Positions 56,055 through 64,000 of a DNA stretch of 64,000 bases are shown here, piece by piece; the stretch's first letter is position 1; the number at the start of each line of letters is the position of its first letter. Origin of the DNA: Cellulophaga sp. Hel_I_12 (GTDB lineage: Bacteria; Bacteroidota; Bacteroidia; Flavobacteriales; Flavobacteriaceae); NCBI RefSeq assembly GCF_000799565.1, contig NZ_JUHB01000001.1:3599501-3663500 (forward strand), in the 5' to 3' direction. The notes beneath the pieces were generated by a model. The model did not search any database and was not told the DNA's origin. It was given only the letters and a program-made list of their open reading frames with translations. A program made the translations under genes and the position numbers.

Positions 56055-57596
56055 TTAAAATTTATTTGGATTTGTATTTCTTAAATCAAGCAACAGTTGT
56101 CGTTTGGGATTTTCTTTGATTATTCGATCATAAATTAGTTTCGTTTTTTCAGGATCACCGGCTTGTTTCAGTAATTCATCCAGTTTAATATCCAATCTTT
56201 TGATCAACTTACTATAGCTTAGGTTACCAACCAAATTATTCATCTGGTAGGGGTCTTTTAAATTGTCATACAATAACCAGGGACTTTTATCTTCATAACG
56301 CGCATACGTAAATTGTTTAGTTTGTATTCCTCTATACGTATCTAGGCCATTAATTAGGCTAGTACCATTAAAATGAGTTAAATTCATAAGCAAAATAGCA
56401 TCACGGGTATCATCTTGTTCTTTTTTGATTATGTTGCTTAAATCAATTCCGTCAACCTTTGAATGCTTAAGATTGGCTAAACCCAAAACAGTTGGGAGCA
56501 TGTCAATGGGAGAAAGCAAAGCATCGGATACTGTTTTCGCTTTTAAAGCTTTTGGATATCGTAATAAAAAAGGTATTGAAATGGATTCTGAAAATGGTGT
56601 ATTTTTACCATAAAACTGGTGTGACCCGAGGTGATCTCCGTGATCTGAAGTGAAAACAACTATAGTATTGTCGAGTATTCCTTCTTTTTGAAGCGTCTTC
56701 ATTAAATTACCGAAATAATCATCCAAAGCCAATATTGAGGCGAGGTAACCAGCGTAACGTTCTTTGATCATTTGCTTGTCTTTTGCAAGTTTACGGAGAC
56801 CGCTAAAGCTCTTAATAAATTTATCAGGTATTTTAAAACGAGGATTGTTTTGCAGCTCATCTACAATTTCATGCTCTGTTATATTTTTTCTTAATACTAA
56901 GTTTTCGGCAATAATTTTGTCTCGATATTCGTCTGGAGCAATATATGGATCGTGTGGCGGACCCCAGGAAAGTGTCAGAAAAAAGGGTTTTTCTTTATCT
57001 CGGTTTTCAATATAACTTTGTGCCGATTTTGTTTGTGCTTCAGCATCATAGCCTTCCCAAAATTCAAGTTCTTTAGAATTATTGTCATAATATGGTGAAT
57101 TAAAATAATCGTGCGTACATTCTAAAGCTTGCCAATAGTCATATCCTAAACGTCTTTCTGGAGGTATATAAGATGTTCTTCCAATCCCATCCAGATGCCA
57201 TTTGCCAATAAAAGCAGTATTATAACCAACTTCTTTGCAAGCTTTGGCAAATGATGGCAAGTCAGGATTTAAGGGGTGGTCATTATTAGAGATTCCAGAG
57301 TGTAATGGATAGAGACCTGTTATCAGCATTCCTCTGAATGGGGAACAAATGGGATAGGTGCTAACCGCGTTGGTCATTCTTACGCCTTCTTCTGCTAATC
57401 GATCCAGATTAGGAGTTTGAATATTAACTCCTCCATAAGAACTCAGTTCGTGTGATCTTAATTGATCGGCAATAACAAATACGATATTAGGTTTTGAGGT
57501 GATTTTATGGTCTTTCTCTTTTATTTCTGCAATAGATTGACAACCAAAAATGAATAGTGCCAACATAAAATAGAAAAATGATTTTATTTTTTTCAT
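56055..57596 (-). CDS. S1 sulfatase, lipoprotein (CSPFR)
   Basis: 513 residues from ATG at 57596. The frame can be extended to 57650, but the extra 18 residues overlap the preceding gene and precede a perfect lipoprotein signal (MKKIKSFFYFMLALFIFGC, Cys19). Formylglycine site Cys84 in ICSPFRGMLITG; the metal site reads FVIADQLRS, one Asp of the usual pair; FTSDHGDHLGSH is intact. It resembles the 50676 sulfatase. Last gene of the unit starting at 62973, 10 bases after its neighbour. Confidence 0.9.
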   Translation of the reverse strand: MKKIKSFFYFMLALFIFGCQSIAEIKEKDHKITSKPNIVFVIADQLRSHELSSYGGVNIQTPNLDRLAEEGVRMTNAVSTYPICSPFRGMLITGLYPLHSGISNNDHPLNPDLPSFAKACKEVGYNTAFIGKWHLDGIGRTSYIPPERRLGYDYWQALECTHDYFNSPYYDNNSKELEFWEGYDAEAQTKSAQSYIENRDKEKPFFLTLSWGPPHDPYIAPDEYRDKIIAENLVLRKNITEHEIVDELQNNPRFKIPDKFIKSFSGLRKLAKDKQMIKERYAGYLASILALDDYFGNLMKTLQKEGILDNTIVVFTSDHGDHLGSHQFYGKNTPFSESISIPFLLRYPKALKAKTVSDALLSPIDMLPTVLGLANLKHSKVDGIDLSNIIKKEQDDTRDAILLMNLTHFNGTSLINGLDTYRGIQTKQFTYARYEDKSPWLLYDNLKDPYQMNNLVGNLSYSKLIKRLDIKLDELLKQAGDPEKTKLIYDRIIKENPKRQLLLDLRNTNPNKF

Positions 57597-57606
57597 AAGG
57601 AGTTGC

Positions 57607-59109
57607 TTAGTTTGTATTTGTTGTAATTGTTCCTTTGAGCATGTCATCAAAATTTGGATGCCTTGTCCATACTTCCCTTTTTTCTGGGTTAAAATCAGGA
57701 TTTTGAATGGGTATTAATGCTTCAGTGTCTTTGATCCAATTTTTTAGAGATCTTAGTAGATCTTCTTTTTTCTCGGGATGATTTTTTGCAACATCATTTG
57801 TCTCTCCAATATCAACTTTAAGATTAAATAATTCTTCATGATCGTCTTCATAAAAATAAATCAATTTCCAGTCCCCTTGTCTGATAGCACTTGCAGGTGT
57901 TGCATGGTGATAAACAGGATAGTGCCAATAGAGGGTTCGTTCTGTATGATTTTCTTTGTTCAAGAGTGTGTTTACAATACTTTGGCCATCTATTAGTTGA
58001 TTTTTAGGAAGATTTGTTTTTGCCAATTCAATAAACGTGGGAAAAAAGTCAATACTGCTCACCAAAGCGTCTGATGTACTAGCTGCCTTTATTTTTTTTG
58101 GCCATTTTACGATGAGTGGTTCTCTTATACCACCTTCAAAGAGCGTTCCTTTTTCTGCACGCAAAGGCTTATTTGAAGATGCTATATATTGCAACGTGTC
58201 CTTTTCGTAATAGTGCAGTTTTTCTTTGGCAATCAAGGGTATTTTATCGTAACGGGTTACCAAACCACCATTGTCGGAAAAAAATACGACTACGGTATCA
58301 TCTTCAAGATCCAACTCGCTCAAGGTTTTTAATATTCTACCCACACTTGTGTCTACATTTTCAACCATCGCCGCATAAATAGCATTGGATGGATAATCTA
58401 TCGGTTTTGGTTTTTTTAGATACTTATCAATCAGTTCAGATTGGGCATCTAACTGAACATGAACATCATAATGTGCTAAAAATAAAAAGAATGGCTGTGC
58501 TTTATTTTTATTTATGAAATCAATACTCAAATCAGTAAGTGCTTCTGACAGGATCTTCCCCGGAGGAAAATCTGTTTTTGGCGACATCAGATTATTGTAA
58601 TCAAAAAATCCTCCTCCGTTGTAAACCACACTTTCATCATAACCTTGATTTTTGGGATGGTGTTTTTCCGTATGTCCCAAATGCCACTTTCCAAAGTAAC
58701 CTGTTTTATATCCTGCACTTTGCAAAACTTCACCAATGGTTTCATAACTTAAAGGGAGAAATTGTGTTTTATTGGATGGAACGGTAAGTTTTTCAAAAGA
58801 CCTCCAATGTCCTGGTAAAAAATCGTTAAGACCTATTCGTGCTGGATATTGGCCTGTTTGAATGCTGGCTCTACTTGGTGAACATACAGGATTTGCCGCA
58901 TAGGCATTGCTGAATTGCATTCCTTGTTTCGCTAAGGCTTCAATGTGTGGAGCTTCGTTGAATTGATTCCCATAATTTGGTAAATCTGCCCAACCCATAT
59001 CATCGGCTAAAATAAAGAGAATGTTCGGTGGTCGCTTTTCTTTTTTTTCAATCTTGTTACAGCTAAATAGCAGTAAGGTGATGAGCACTATACTTCCTAT
59101 ATTCCTCAT
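57607..59109 (-). CDS. S1 sulfatase, lipoprotein (CSPSR)
   Basis: 500 residues, lipobox Cys17 (IVLITLLLFSC). Metal ligands FILADDMGWAD (Asp36, Asp37), formylglycine site Cys76 in VCSPSRASIQTG, and FFSDNGG. The layout matches arylsulfatase-A-like S1 enzymes. It lies 10 bases after the GH71/99-like gene and 10 bases before the next sulfatase, within the unit from 62973. Confidence 0.92.
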   Translation of the reverse strand: MRNIGSIVLITLLLFSCNKIEKKEKRPPNILFILADDMGWADLPNYGNQFNEAPHIEALAKQGMQFSNAYAANPVCSPSRASIQTGQYPARIGLNDFLPGHWRSFEKLTVPSNKTQFLPLSYETIGEVLQSAGYKTGYFGKWHLGHTEKHHPKNQGYDESVVYNGGGFFDYNNLMSPKTDFPPGKILSEALTDLSIDFINKNKAQPFFLFLAHYDVHVQLDAQSELIDKYLKKPKPIDYPSNAIYAAMVENVDTSVGRILKTLSELDLEDDTVVVFFSDNGGLVTRYDKIPLIAKEKLHYYEKDTLQYIASSNKPLRAEKGTLFEGGIREPLIVKWPKKIKAASTSDALVSSIDFFPTFIELAKTNLPKNQLIDGQSIVNTLLNKENHTERTLYWHYPVYHHATPASAIRQGDWKLIYFYEDDHEELFNLKVDIGETNDVAKNHPEKKEDLLRSLKNWIKDTEALIPIQNPDFNPEKREVWTRHPNFDDMLKGTITTNTN

Positions 59110-59119
59110 AGTTTAAATT

Positions 59120-60853
59120 TTAATACCTATAATTAGCTCTTCTACTTGGGGCATTATCTCCTGCTTGAATAAGATCATCAATGGTTTTTAATGCTGATGG
59201 ATGATCCACCCAATGGAAGTCAAAACTTAAGTGGTCTTTTGTGGATTTGAATATTTTTTGTGGTACTTCTAACATCAATTGATTGCCTTCTTTTTTATAC
59301 ATAATGTTTTCAACGAAAACCCATCCTTTGTTTGGATGGTAGGTTTTGAGAGATGTTGTATTTTCGTTTTTAACCCCATTATTGATAAGTAAGTCATAGC
59401 CATTCCAACCTGTGTTTGGGTTTTGGTCGGTATCAATTAGCAAAAGCATCCAATAAGGATCTGTGTTAGACGAGATGTCATTTGTGGTTTTGATATAAAA
59501 AAATACCGAGGTGTTATTGTGGGCGACTTTGGCAAGTTCAAAATCGTTTCGTCCTTTAGTGTCGGTATATGATCCAGCATTTCCCTGTTTTTGACTATGC
59601 CGATGTTCAGTGTCTCCAATATGGTCATAATAAATAGACTCAATATCTTCCCATTGCTCAAAATTTTCGTACAGGTCTATATCTTTAAAAGTTTGGGAGG
59701 AAGGTTTTTCTACACCTTTGTACTTTCTTATGTTGGCCATCAATTGGTAGTAATAATTATCCGTATGACCGCCTTTCATAGGTTCAATATCTCTGCTGTA
59801 TTCTTGATTGTACTGATCAATAAAATAGGAGTCTCCTAGATGTAGTTTCTTTCCAACTTTTCCTAAATGTGCTCCAGGATAGAATTTCCATTGCTGCAAT
59901 TCTTTACTCACATTGAATCTTATGGTTTGCCTTCCAGCCGACCATTCATTCCATCCGGTTACAAAAACAAATTCAGGATCGACTTCCAAAGCCCTTTTCC
60001 ATTGTTCTTGAAAAAATAATCCATTATTCGTAACAGGTGTCAAGTCAAATTCGTTGAGTTCTGGTTGGTGAAAATTATGAAAACTCCGTCCCATGTTTGA
60101 TAATGGATGTTGTGCTACAGCAACAGGTACCATTTCTTTTTCTGACGGATCATTGTGCCATGATATTGCTTGCGGATAGTGGTCAATCCATGGCCATTCA
60201 TCCTGTCCTTCTTCATACCATGGTAAGGAGGTCCAAGCCCAACTTTGCTTCAGAGTGAAGAAATTTTCGATCTCTTCAGAGAATTTAATATCGTTGATTA
60301 AATGGCGTTGTGGTTGTTCATGTTGGCCATAGAGTAGAAGTGGTTTGCCCTTCCAAATGAACCATAAATCTTTATAACGTCCTTTGGAATAAAATTCTTC
60401 CCATAATGTGTTAACGGATATTTCGCTCCCTAAAAAGGCGATATCAGGGGTTCGTTCGCCTTCTCTACGCATTTTTTTAAAGACTTTACAAATGGTAGAA
60501 TAGACTTCAAAATAGGTTTTATTGTTGGTCACATCGATAATGATGACGTCTACACCAGCGTCCGTCAATTGTAGCGCATGACGTCGAATGGCCCATTCTT
60601 CTTGATTGAGATAGTATCCAATTTCAGGTTCACCCCAATAATGGCTGCCGCTGCCCCATTTAGGATTTTCAGGATTTTTCGCGATGATTTTGCTAACATT
60701 AAAAGGTCCTAGAGCGTCGGGATCATTATGGGTAATAAAATAAAACATGCCTACAAAACGATCCTCTTTTTTCGGACCACATTCGTCGTAAGTTGGAAGT
60801 TTTCTTCCCAAGGCATCTGTTGCCACCCAAGTATCGCTATGCACATTCCTCAA
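59120..60853 (-). CDS. GH71/99-like putative glycosidase without its own signal peptide
   Basis: About 577 residues read from TTG at 60853. It is a paralogue of the 30604 protein: FVGMFYFITHN, SHYWGEPEIGYYLNQEEW, DAGVDVIIIDVTN, FVTGWNEW (Glu303) and a C-terminal CBM9-like sandwich. The paralogue has a signal peptide plus a short linker before DTWSATD; here the frame starts right at HSDTWVATD, with no signal and no ATG. The start overlaps the stop of the upstream gene (TTGA), just after a run of ten A (60862-60871). One more A would join both genes in frame. As written, the product would stay in the cytoplasm, which is odd for a PUL enzyme of this kind. Confidence 0.7.
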   Translation of the reverse strand: MRNVHSDTWVATDALGRKLPTYDECGPKKEDRFVGMFYFITHNDPDALGPFNVSKIIAKNPENPKWGSGSHYWGEPEIGYYLNQEEWAIRRHALQLTDAGVDVIIIDVTNNKTYFEVYSTICKVFKKMRREGERTPDIAFLGSEISVNTLWEEFYSKGRYKDLWFIWKGKPLLLYGQHEQPQRHLINDIKFSEEIENFFTLKQSWAWTSLPWYEEGQDEWPWIDHYPQAISWHNDPSEKEMVPVAVAQHPLSNMGRSFHNFHQPELNEFDLTPVTNNGLFFQEQWKRALEVDPEFVFVTGWNEWSAGRQTIRFNVSKELQQWKFYPGAHLGKVGKKLHLGDSYFIDQYNQEYSRDIEPMKGGHTDNYYYQLMANIRKYKGVEKPSSQTFKDIDLYENFEQWEDIESIYYDHIGDTEHRHSQKQGNAGSYTDTKGRNDFELAKVAHNNTSVFFYIKTTNDISSNTDPYWMLLLIDTDQNPNTGWNGYDLLINNGVKNENTTSLKTYHPNKGWVFVENIMYKKEGNQLMLEVPQKIFKSTKDHLSFDFHWVDHPSALKTIDDLIQAGDNAPSRRANYRY

Positions 60854-62973
60854 GGTTTGGATTTTTTTTTTCCTGTATCTACTTTTTGTCTGATCTCATC
60901 CCAATTTTCAATGCCGATCATTTTCTTGTATGGATCAAAAACTTCATCTTCTTGGTCTGTCCCAAAGGCTTGATAAACATTCCAAACAGGTTTTATAGCA
61001 CCTGGTTGATCTTCGTCATCAGGAAAGCGTCGCAGTCCAATCCTTAAACCACCTTCTCGACGGTTATCTTGCCAATTATGATATTGAAATCCATCAATGC
61101 CATCTAAGTATTTTATCTTTTTTAAAGCATAAGCCATTCCAGCGGCCTGCTCCTTTAGATCCTGCTCACTATAGGTTGGTGAATTGGTGCCATTTTCTGA
61201 GAGATATACAATACGTTTTGTTTTACCCTTAAAAAGCACTTCGGGTTGTTTTACCCAAGCATCTAAAACTTCAGTGTTTTTAAAGGTGATCAGTTGGGTA
61301 TCAAAATCAAAACTCACTTTTTTGTCCAACCAAGTTTTTGGTTCTCTAAGTGATTCAGGATATGGATGCTGTGCAATTGCCCATTCAAAGTCGCCTTCTG
61401 TTTTTGAGAACTGTAAAAGTTGCTCCAATAATTCTTTGGAATGGTAGAAATGCGGATTGGACGTCCAGTTCCAATAATGTGTCAAGGAAATAAACACTTT
61501 AGAATTTGAATTGTATTTTCTGGCAATATTGTGAGACATTCGCATGGATTTATGATAAAGATCCATGAATACTAAGGCGGTTTTATCTCCAGCATTGGTC
61601 CAAACCCAACCTGCATCAACTTCATTGTGAATGATATAATGATTAATCGTTCCATATTTTTTATCAGGTCGGCTATATCGGTTAGCCAGAAAATCGAGAA
61701 CGGCGGAATAATATTGTACACCTTCTGGCGTAGTAAAATTAGGCATACTGTAAATGCCTGCGGGATCACAATCTGGATGTTGAAGAATACGTCCTATTTC
61801 TTTGTCTTTTGCTTTGGTAGCTTTGTCCACTAACAAAATTGCTGAGACTTCAATATTCCGTTCTGCGGTTGATAATAAGGTATCATCGTAACTTTTTACT
61901 TTTACTTTATCTACATAATAGGTTTTGCCCATATATTCAAAAGGCATATTGGTTGGAGATGGTCCAGACATAAAGAAGTGCGTGATCCAAATATTTACCG
62001 TAGCACTAGTGATGCCTAAGTCGTCTAAATCAGACATAGGCGCATCCCTATTGGCGCTGTAACCGCCAAGACCTTTTTTTGTGGACGGCTTTAGAAAATT
62101 ATGAGTGTATTTTGGCACGATAGAATCGGCGTAACGTGAACCCGAGGCTAATTGATAGTTGTTGTCTTTTTGTGTGACAATAACCCATTTTGACAAAGCC
62201 CGATCCTGATTAAAACCATGCCTTTTTATGGTACGGTCTATATTCATTTCAAAGAATTTTCCAACCGTTTTAATCGGTGCGATGAATTCAAAGGCTTTAA
62301 GTTCGGTCACATTTTCGTAGGGGCTGACTTCAGCCAAGTAGTAATTATCATTCGTAGAGACTGTTCCTTTTATTTGAATTTCCTTGTCGGTAGCCAAAAC
62401 ATATTCGACTTTATTTTGGAAGTTTGTTGACAGATAATCTTTTAAATGTTTCTCAAGAATAGCTTCTTCCTCTTTTTTGGCCTGTTTGTTGACTTCAATT
62501 TCCTTTTCTCTAATAGTCAATGCCCTAATCTGAAGATTTTTAATTTGAATTTTTAAATCGGGAGCATTGCCAAAATCCAAACGAATTACATCGTTCATTT
62601 CTCCCCAGTTTTCAAGAGCATCGGAAATAGCTACTTTAAATTCTACCCAACCTTCCGTTGAACCCACATCACCTATTCTTTTTGAGCTAATTTCTTTTTC
62701 TGAACGAAGAAAATGAAGTTTGATAAAATCAACACCTGTTGGACAGAAATATTCAAAACTCAGTTGTGTGCTGGGTTTAGAGGTTTTTGAAACTAATGGT
62801 GTTGTCAAAACATACGGATTTTTACCTGTTGTTGTGATATCGTAAATTTCGTTTTCTTGAAATGCTATCTTAATATCATTGGTTTTATCTAGGTCAATAG
62901 ATAACTGAACCGAAGCATTTTGAGCAATTGCAAAACAAGGGAGAACGAATAAAATACTAAGTAGTTTTTTCAT
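60850..62973 (-). CDS. DUF5722-like putative glycosidase, short form
   Basis: 707 residues with signal peptide (MKKLLSILFVLPCFAIAQ). One N-terminal jelly-roll-like module (about 20-155), then the DUF5722-like core. Glu451 (IIHNEVDAG) and Glu593 (VYLSENGTN) match Glu734 and Glu879 of the 18084 protein. It lacks the FN3, CBM3 and sorting modules of that paralogue, so it probably works in the periplasm. The end (EIRQKVDTGKKKSKP) is in the A10 run, so its true C-terminus is in doubt. First gene of a four-gene unit with operator copy g. Confidence 0.85.
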   Translation of the reverse strand: MKKLLSILFVLPCFAIAQNASVQLSIDLDKTNDIKIAFQENEIYDITTTGKNPYVLTTPLVSKTSKPSTQLSFEYFCPTGVDFIKLHFLRSEKEISSKRIGDVGSTEGWVEFKVAISDALENWGEMNDVIRLDFGNAPDLKIQIKNLQIRALTIREKEIEVNKQAKKEEEAILEKHLKDYLSTNFQNKVEYVLATDKEIQIKGTVSTNDNYYLAEVSPYENVTELKAFEFIAPIKTVGKFFEMNIDRTIKRHGFNQDRALSKWVIVTQKDNNYQLASGSRYADSIVPKYTHNFLKPSTKKGLGGYSANRDAPMSDLDDLGITSATVNIWITHFFMSGPSPTNMPFEYMGKTYYVDKVKVKSYDDTLLSTAERNIEVSAILLVDKATKAKDKEIGRILQHPDCDPAGIYSMPNFTTPEGVQYYSAVLDFLANRYSRPDKKYGTINHYIIHNEVDAGWVWTNAGDKTALVFMDLYHKSMRMSHNIARKYNSNSKVFISLTHYWNWTSNPHFYHSKELLEQLLQFSKTEGDFEWAIAQHPYPESLREPKTWLDKKVSFDFDTQLITFKNTEVLDAWVKQPEVLFKGKTKRIVYLSENGTNSPTYSEQDLKEQAAGMAYALKKIKYLDGIDGFQYHNWQDNRREGGLRIGLRRFPDDEDQPGAIKPVWNVYQAFGTDQEDEVFDPYKKMIGIENWDEIRQKVDTGKKKSKP

Positions 62974-63024
62974 AAACGGAATCTTGAATGATTCCTAAAA
63001 CTACTTTAGCAATTTTAAATAACT

Positions 63025-63040
63025 GTCCTGTGGTATGCTG
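63025..63040 (-). promoter_or_regulatory. PUL operator copy g (CAGCATACCACAGGAC)
   Basis: On the minus strand, last base differs from the consensus. It ends 51 bases before the start at 62973, in the 90-base gap after the GntR-type regulator gene. Confidence 0.6.
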
Positions 63041-63063
63041 ATGAGGTTGTTTAGTGAAGTATC

Positions 63064-64000
63064 TTATATGGAGTTTCTGTCAATAAAATTAAAAGGGACT
63101 TTAAATTTTCCTTTCTTCTTGTCTAAAATCATTTGAGCCGCTGATGCTCCCATCACCTTGAAATCTGTAGACATAACCGTTATGCCCAAAAGTTCTTTCA
63201 ACGGCGTATCATTATAAGAAATGACACCAATATCTTTGCCCATAATATATTCATCATCTCTAATTTGCTTCACTAAATTAACCAAGTCAGATTCTTCTAT
63301 TGTGATAAATAAGTCACCTTTTTTAAGGATCATCTCATCATAAACCTCACTCAAGATTTCAAAATTTAAATTGAATTCCACACAAAATTTTCTAAAACCG
63401 TGTAAAATACGTCTAGGAAAAGGATAAACGGCTTTATCTGGATATATCAAAATTAATTTTTGATAGGTTGAAATTTTGGTGAGGCCTTTTTTTAAAGCGT
63501 TATAGATGTCATTTTCAAAATCTTGATAAATCTCAACAATTTCACCATCCATATTGAGTTTAATATTATCGAGGATGACTAATTTTTGCTTAGGTATTTT
63601 CTTTATTGCGTTTACAACGGGCTCGGTAAAACTGATATGCTTTAAATCTTCTGTTTTAAAATGGGGCATAATCACGTAATAATCATACGTCGATTTATGC
63701 TTTTCCATCAAATTCAAAAAAAGTGATTCGTCGCAATGGTAAATGTGTAGATCCGTATGGGCATTAGTCCCTATGGCATTGATAAAAGAATTATAGGTTT
63801 GTAATTTATAGGAACTCAATTTATTTACAAGAAATAAAATGTTGATTTTAGACAAGAGTTGAGTCCTATTAATGTAATAACCTTTACCTCTAATGGAGGT
63901 GATGATTTTTCGTTCCTTTAAAATATTATAGGCTTTTTCTACTGTATCTCTCGATAAATAAAATTCTTCACTAAATCTATTAATTGATGGAATCTTTTGA
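63064..64000 (-). CDS. GntR-type regulator with sugar-binding domain (start outside window)
   Basis: The frame runs open to the right edge, so the first residues are missing. The visible N-terminal part (PSINRFSEEFYLSRDTVEKA, then YNILKERKIITSIRGKGYYI) is the winged helix of the GntR family. The rest (about 260 residues, NILFLVNKLSSYK...DIGVISYNDTPLKELLGITVMSTDF) is a LacI/PBP-type ligand domain, as in AraR-like regulators. So it is a sugar-responsive repressor or activator. Its place beside the PUL, 90 bases from operator copy g, makes it the best candidate to bind the operators (inference). TTG at 63855 is not the true start. Confidence 0.85.
   Translation of the reverse strand, partial: QKIPSINRFSEEFYLSRDTVEKAYNILKERKIITSIRGKGYYINRTQLLSKINILFLVNKLSSYKLQTYNSFINAIGTNAHTDLHIYHCDESLFLNLMEKHKSTYDYYVIMPHFKTEDLKHISFTEPVVNAIKKIPKQKLVILDNIKLNMDGEIVEIYQDFENDIYNALKKGLTKISTYQKLILIYPDKAVYPFPRRILHGFRKFCVEFNLNFEILSEVYDEMILKKGDLFITIEESDLVNLVKQIRDDEYIMGKDIGVISYNDTPLKELLGITVMSTDFKVMGASAAQMILDKKKGKFKVPFNFIDRNSI

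Noticed and set aside
57597..57650. Longer start for the sulfatase ending at 56055
   Set aside because: It overlaps the previous gene, and the ATG at 57596 begins a clean lipoprotein signal.
63853..63855. TTG at 63855 as the start of the regulator gene
   Set aside because: The upstream in-frame sequence encodes a GntR helix-turn-helix, so the gene begins beyond the window.
1..64000. CRISPR arrays, insertion sequences, rRNA or complete tRNA genes
   Set aside because: I saw no regular repeat-spacer pattern, no transposase-like protein, and no full tRNA or rRNA pattern.

Overview
The window looks like a chromosome segment of a marine Flavobacteriaceae species (Bacteroidota). The DNA is AT-rich. 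Starts lack clear Shine-Dalgarno sites. There is a SusC/SusD pair, a type IX secretion C-terminal signal, many exported lipoproteins, and one good Bacteroidota-type -7 element (TAnnTTTG).

Left third (1-17.5 kb), housekeeping, stress and signalling. It opens with the N-terminal part of an M16 zinc peptidase cut by the window edge. A histidine kinase and an NtrC-type sigma-54 activator follow. Just downstream is a sigma-54-like -24/-12 element with an upstream inverted repeat, in front of a probable operon: a small Cys-rich protein, glutamate dehydrogenase, a GreA/Rnk-like protein, two paralogous helical proteins and a 31-residue membrane peptide. Next come an outer-membrane beta-barrel protein, a peroxiredoxin-like protein, a frameshifted gene remnant, a type II NADH dehydrogenase-like flavoprotein, an SDR, a thioredoxin with NhaA, HPF, a nucleoside deaminase, a VOC protein, and a CheY-like regulator with a PAS histidine kinase.

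Right two thirds (18-64 kb), one large polysaccharide utilization locus (PUL). It has one SusC/SusD pair, nine Cys-type S1 sulfatases, GH78, a second GH78-like enzyme, GH106, GH2, GH43, a GH120-like beta-helix enzyme and L-rhamnose mutarotase. It also has two paralogous pairs of poorly characterised enzymes: a DUF5722-like putative glycosidase and a GH71/99-like protein. A GntR-type regulator runs off the right edge. The set points to a heavily sulfated glycan rich in rhamnose with xylose, such as an ulvan-like or rhamnan-sulfate-like green-algal polysaccharide. I see no recognisable polysaccharide lyase here.

Most notable observations. (1) A 16-bp motif, CAG-N6-ACAGGAT, lies 45-71 bp upstream of the first gene of seven of the eight PUL transcription units, always in the same orientation; it is probably the operator that unites the regulon. 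(2) The two DUF5722-like proteins share a HNEVDA...LSENG acid pair about 145 residues apart, as expected for a retaining clan-A-like glycosidase. (3) One DUF5722-like gene is separated from its GH71/99-like partner only by a frame change right after a run of ten A. The partner has no signal peptide, and one extra A would fuse the two.
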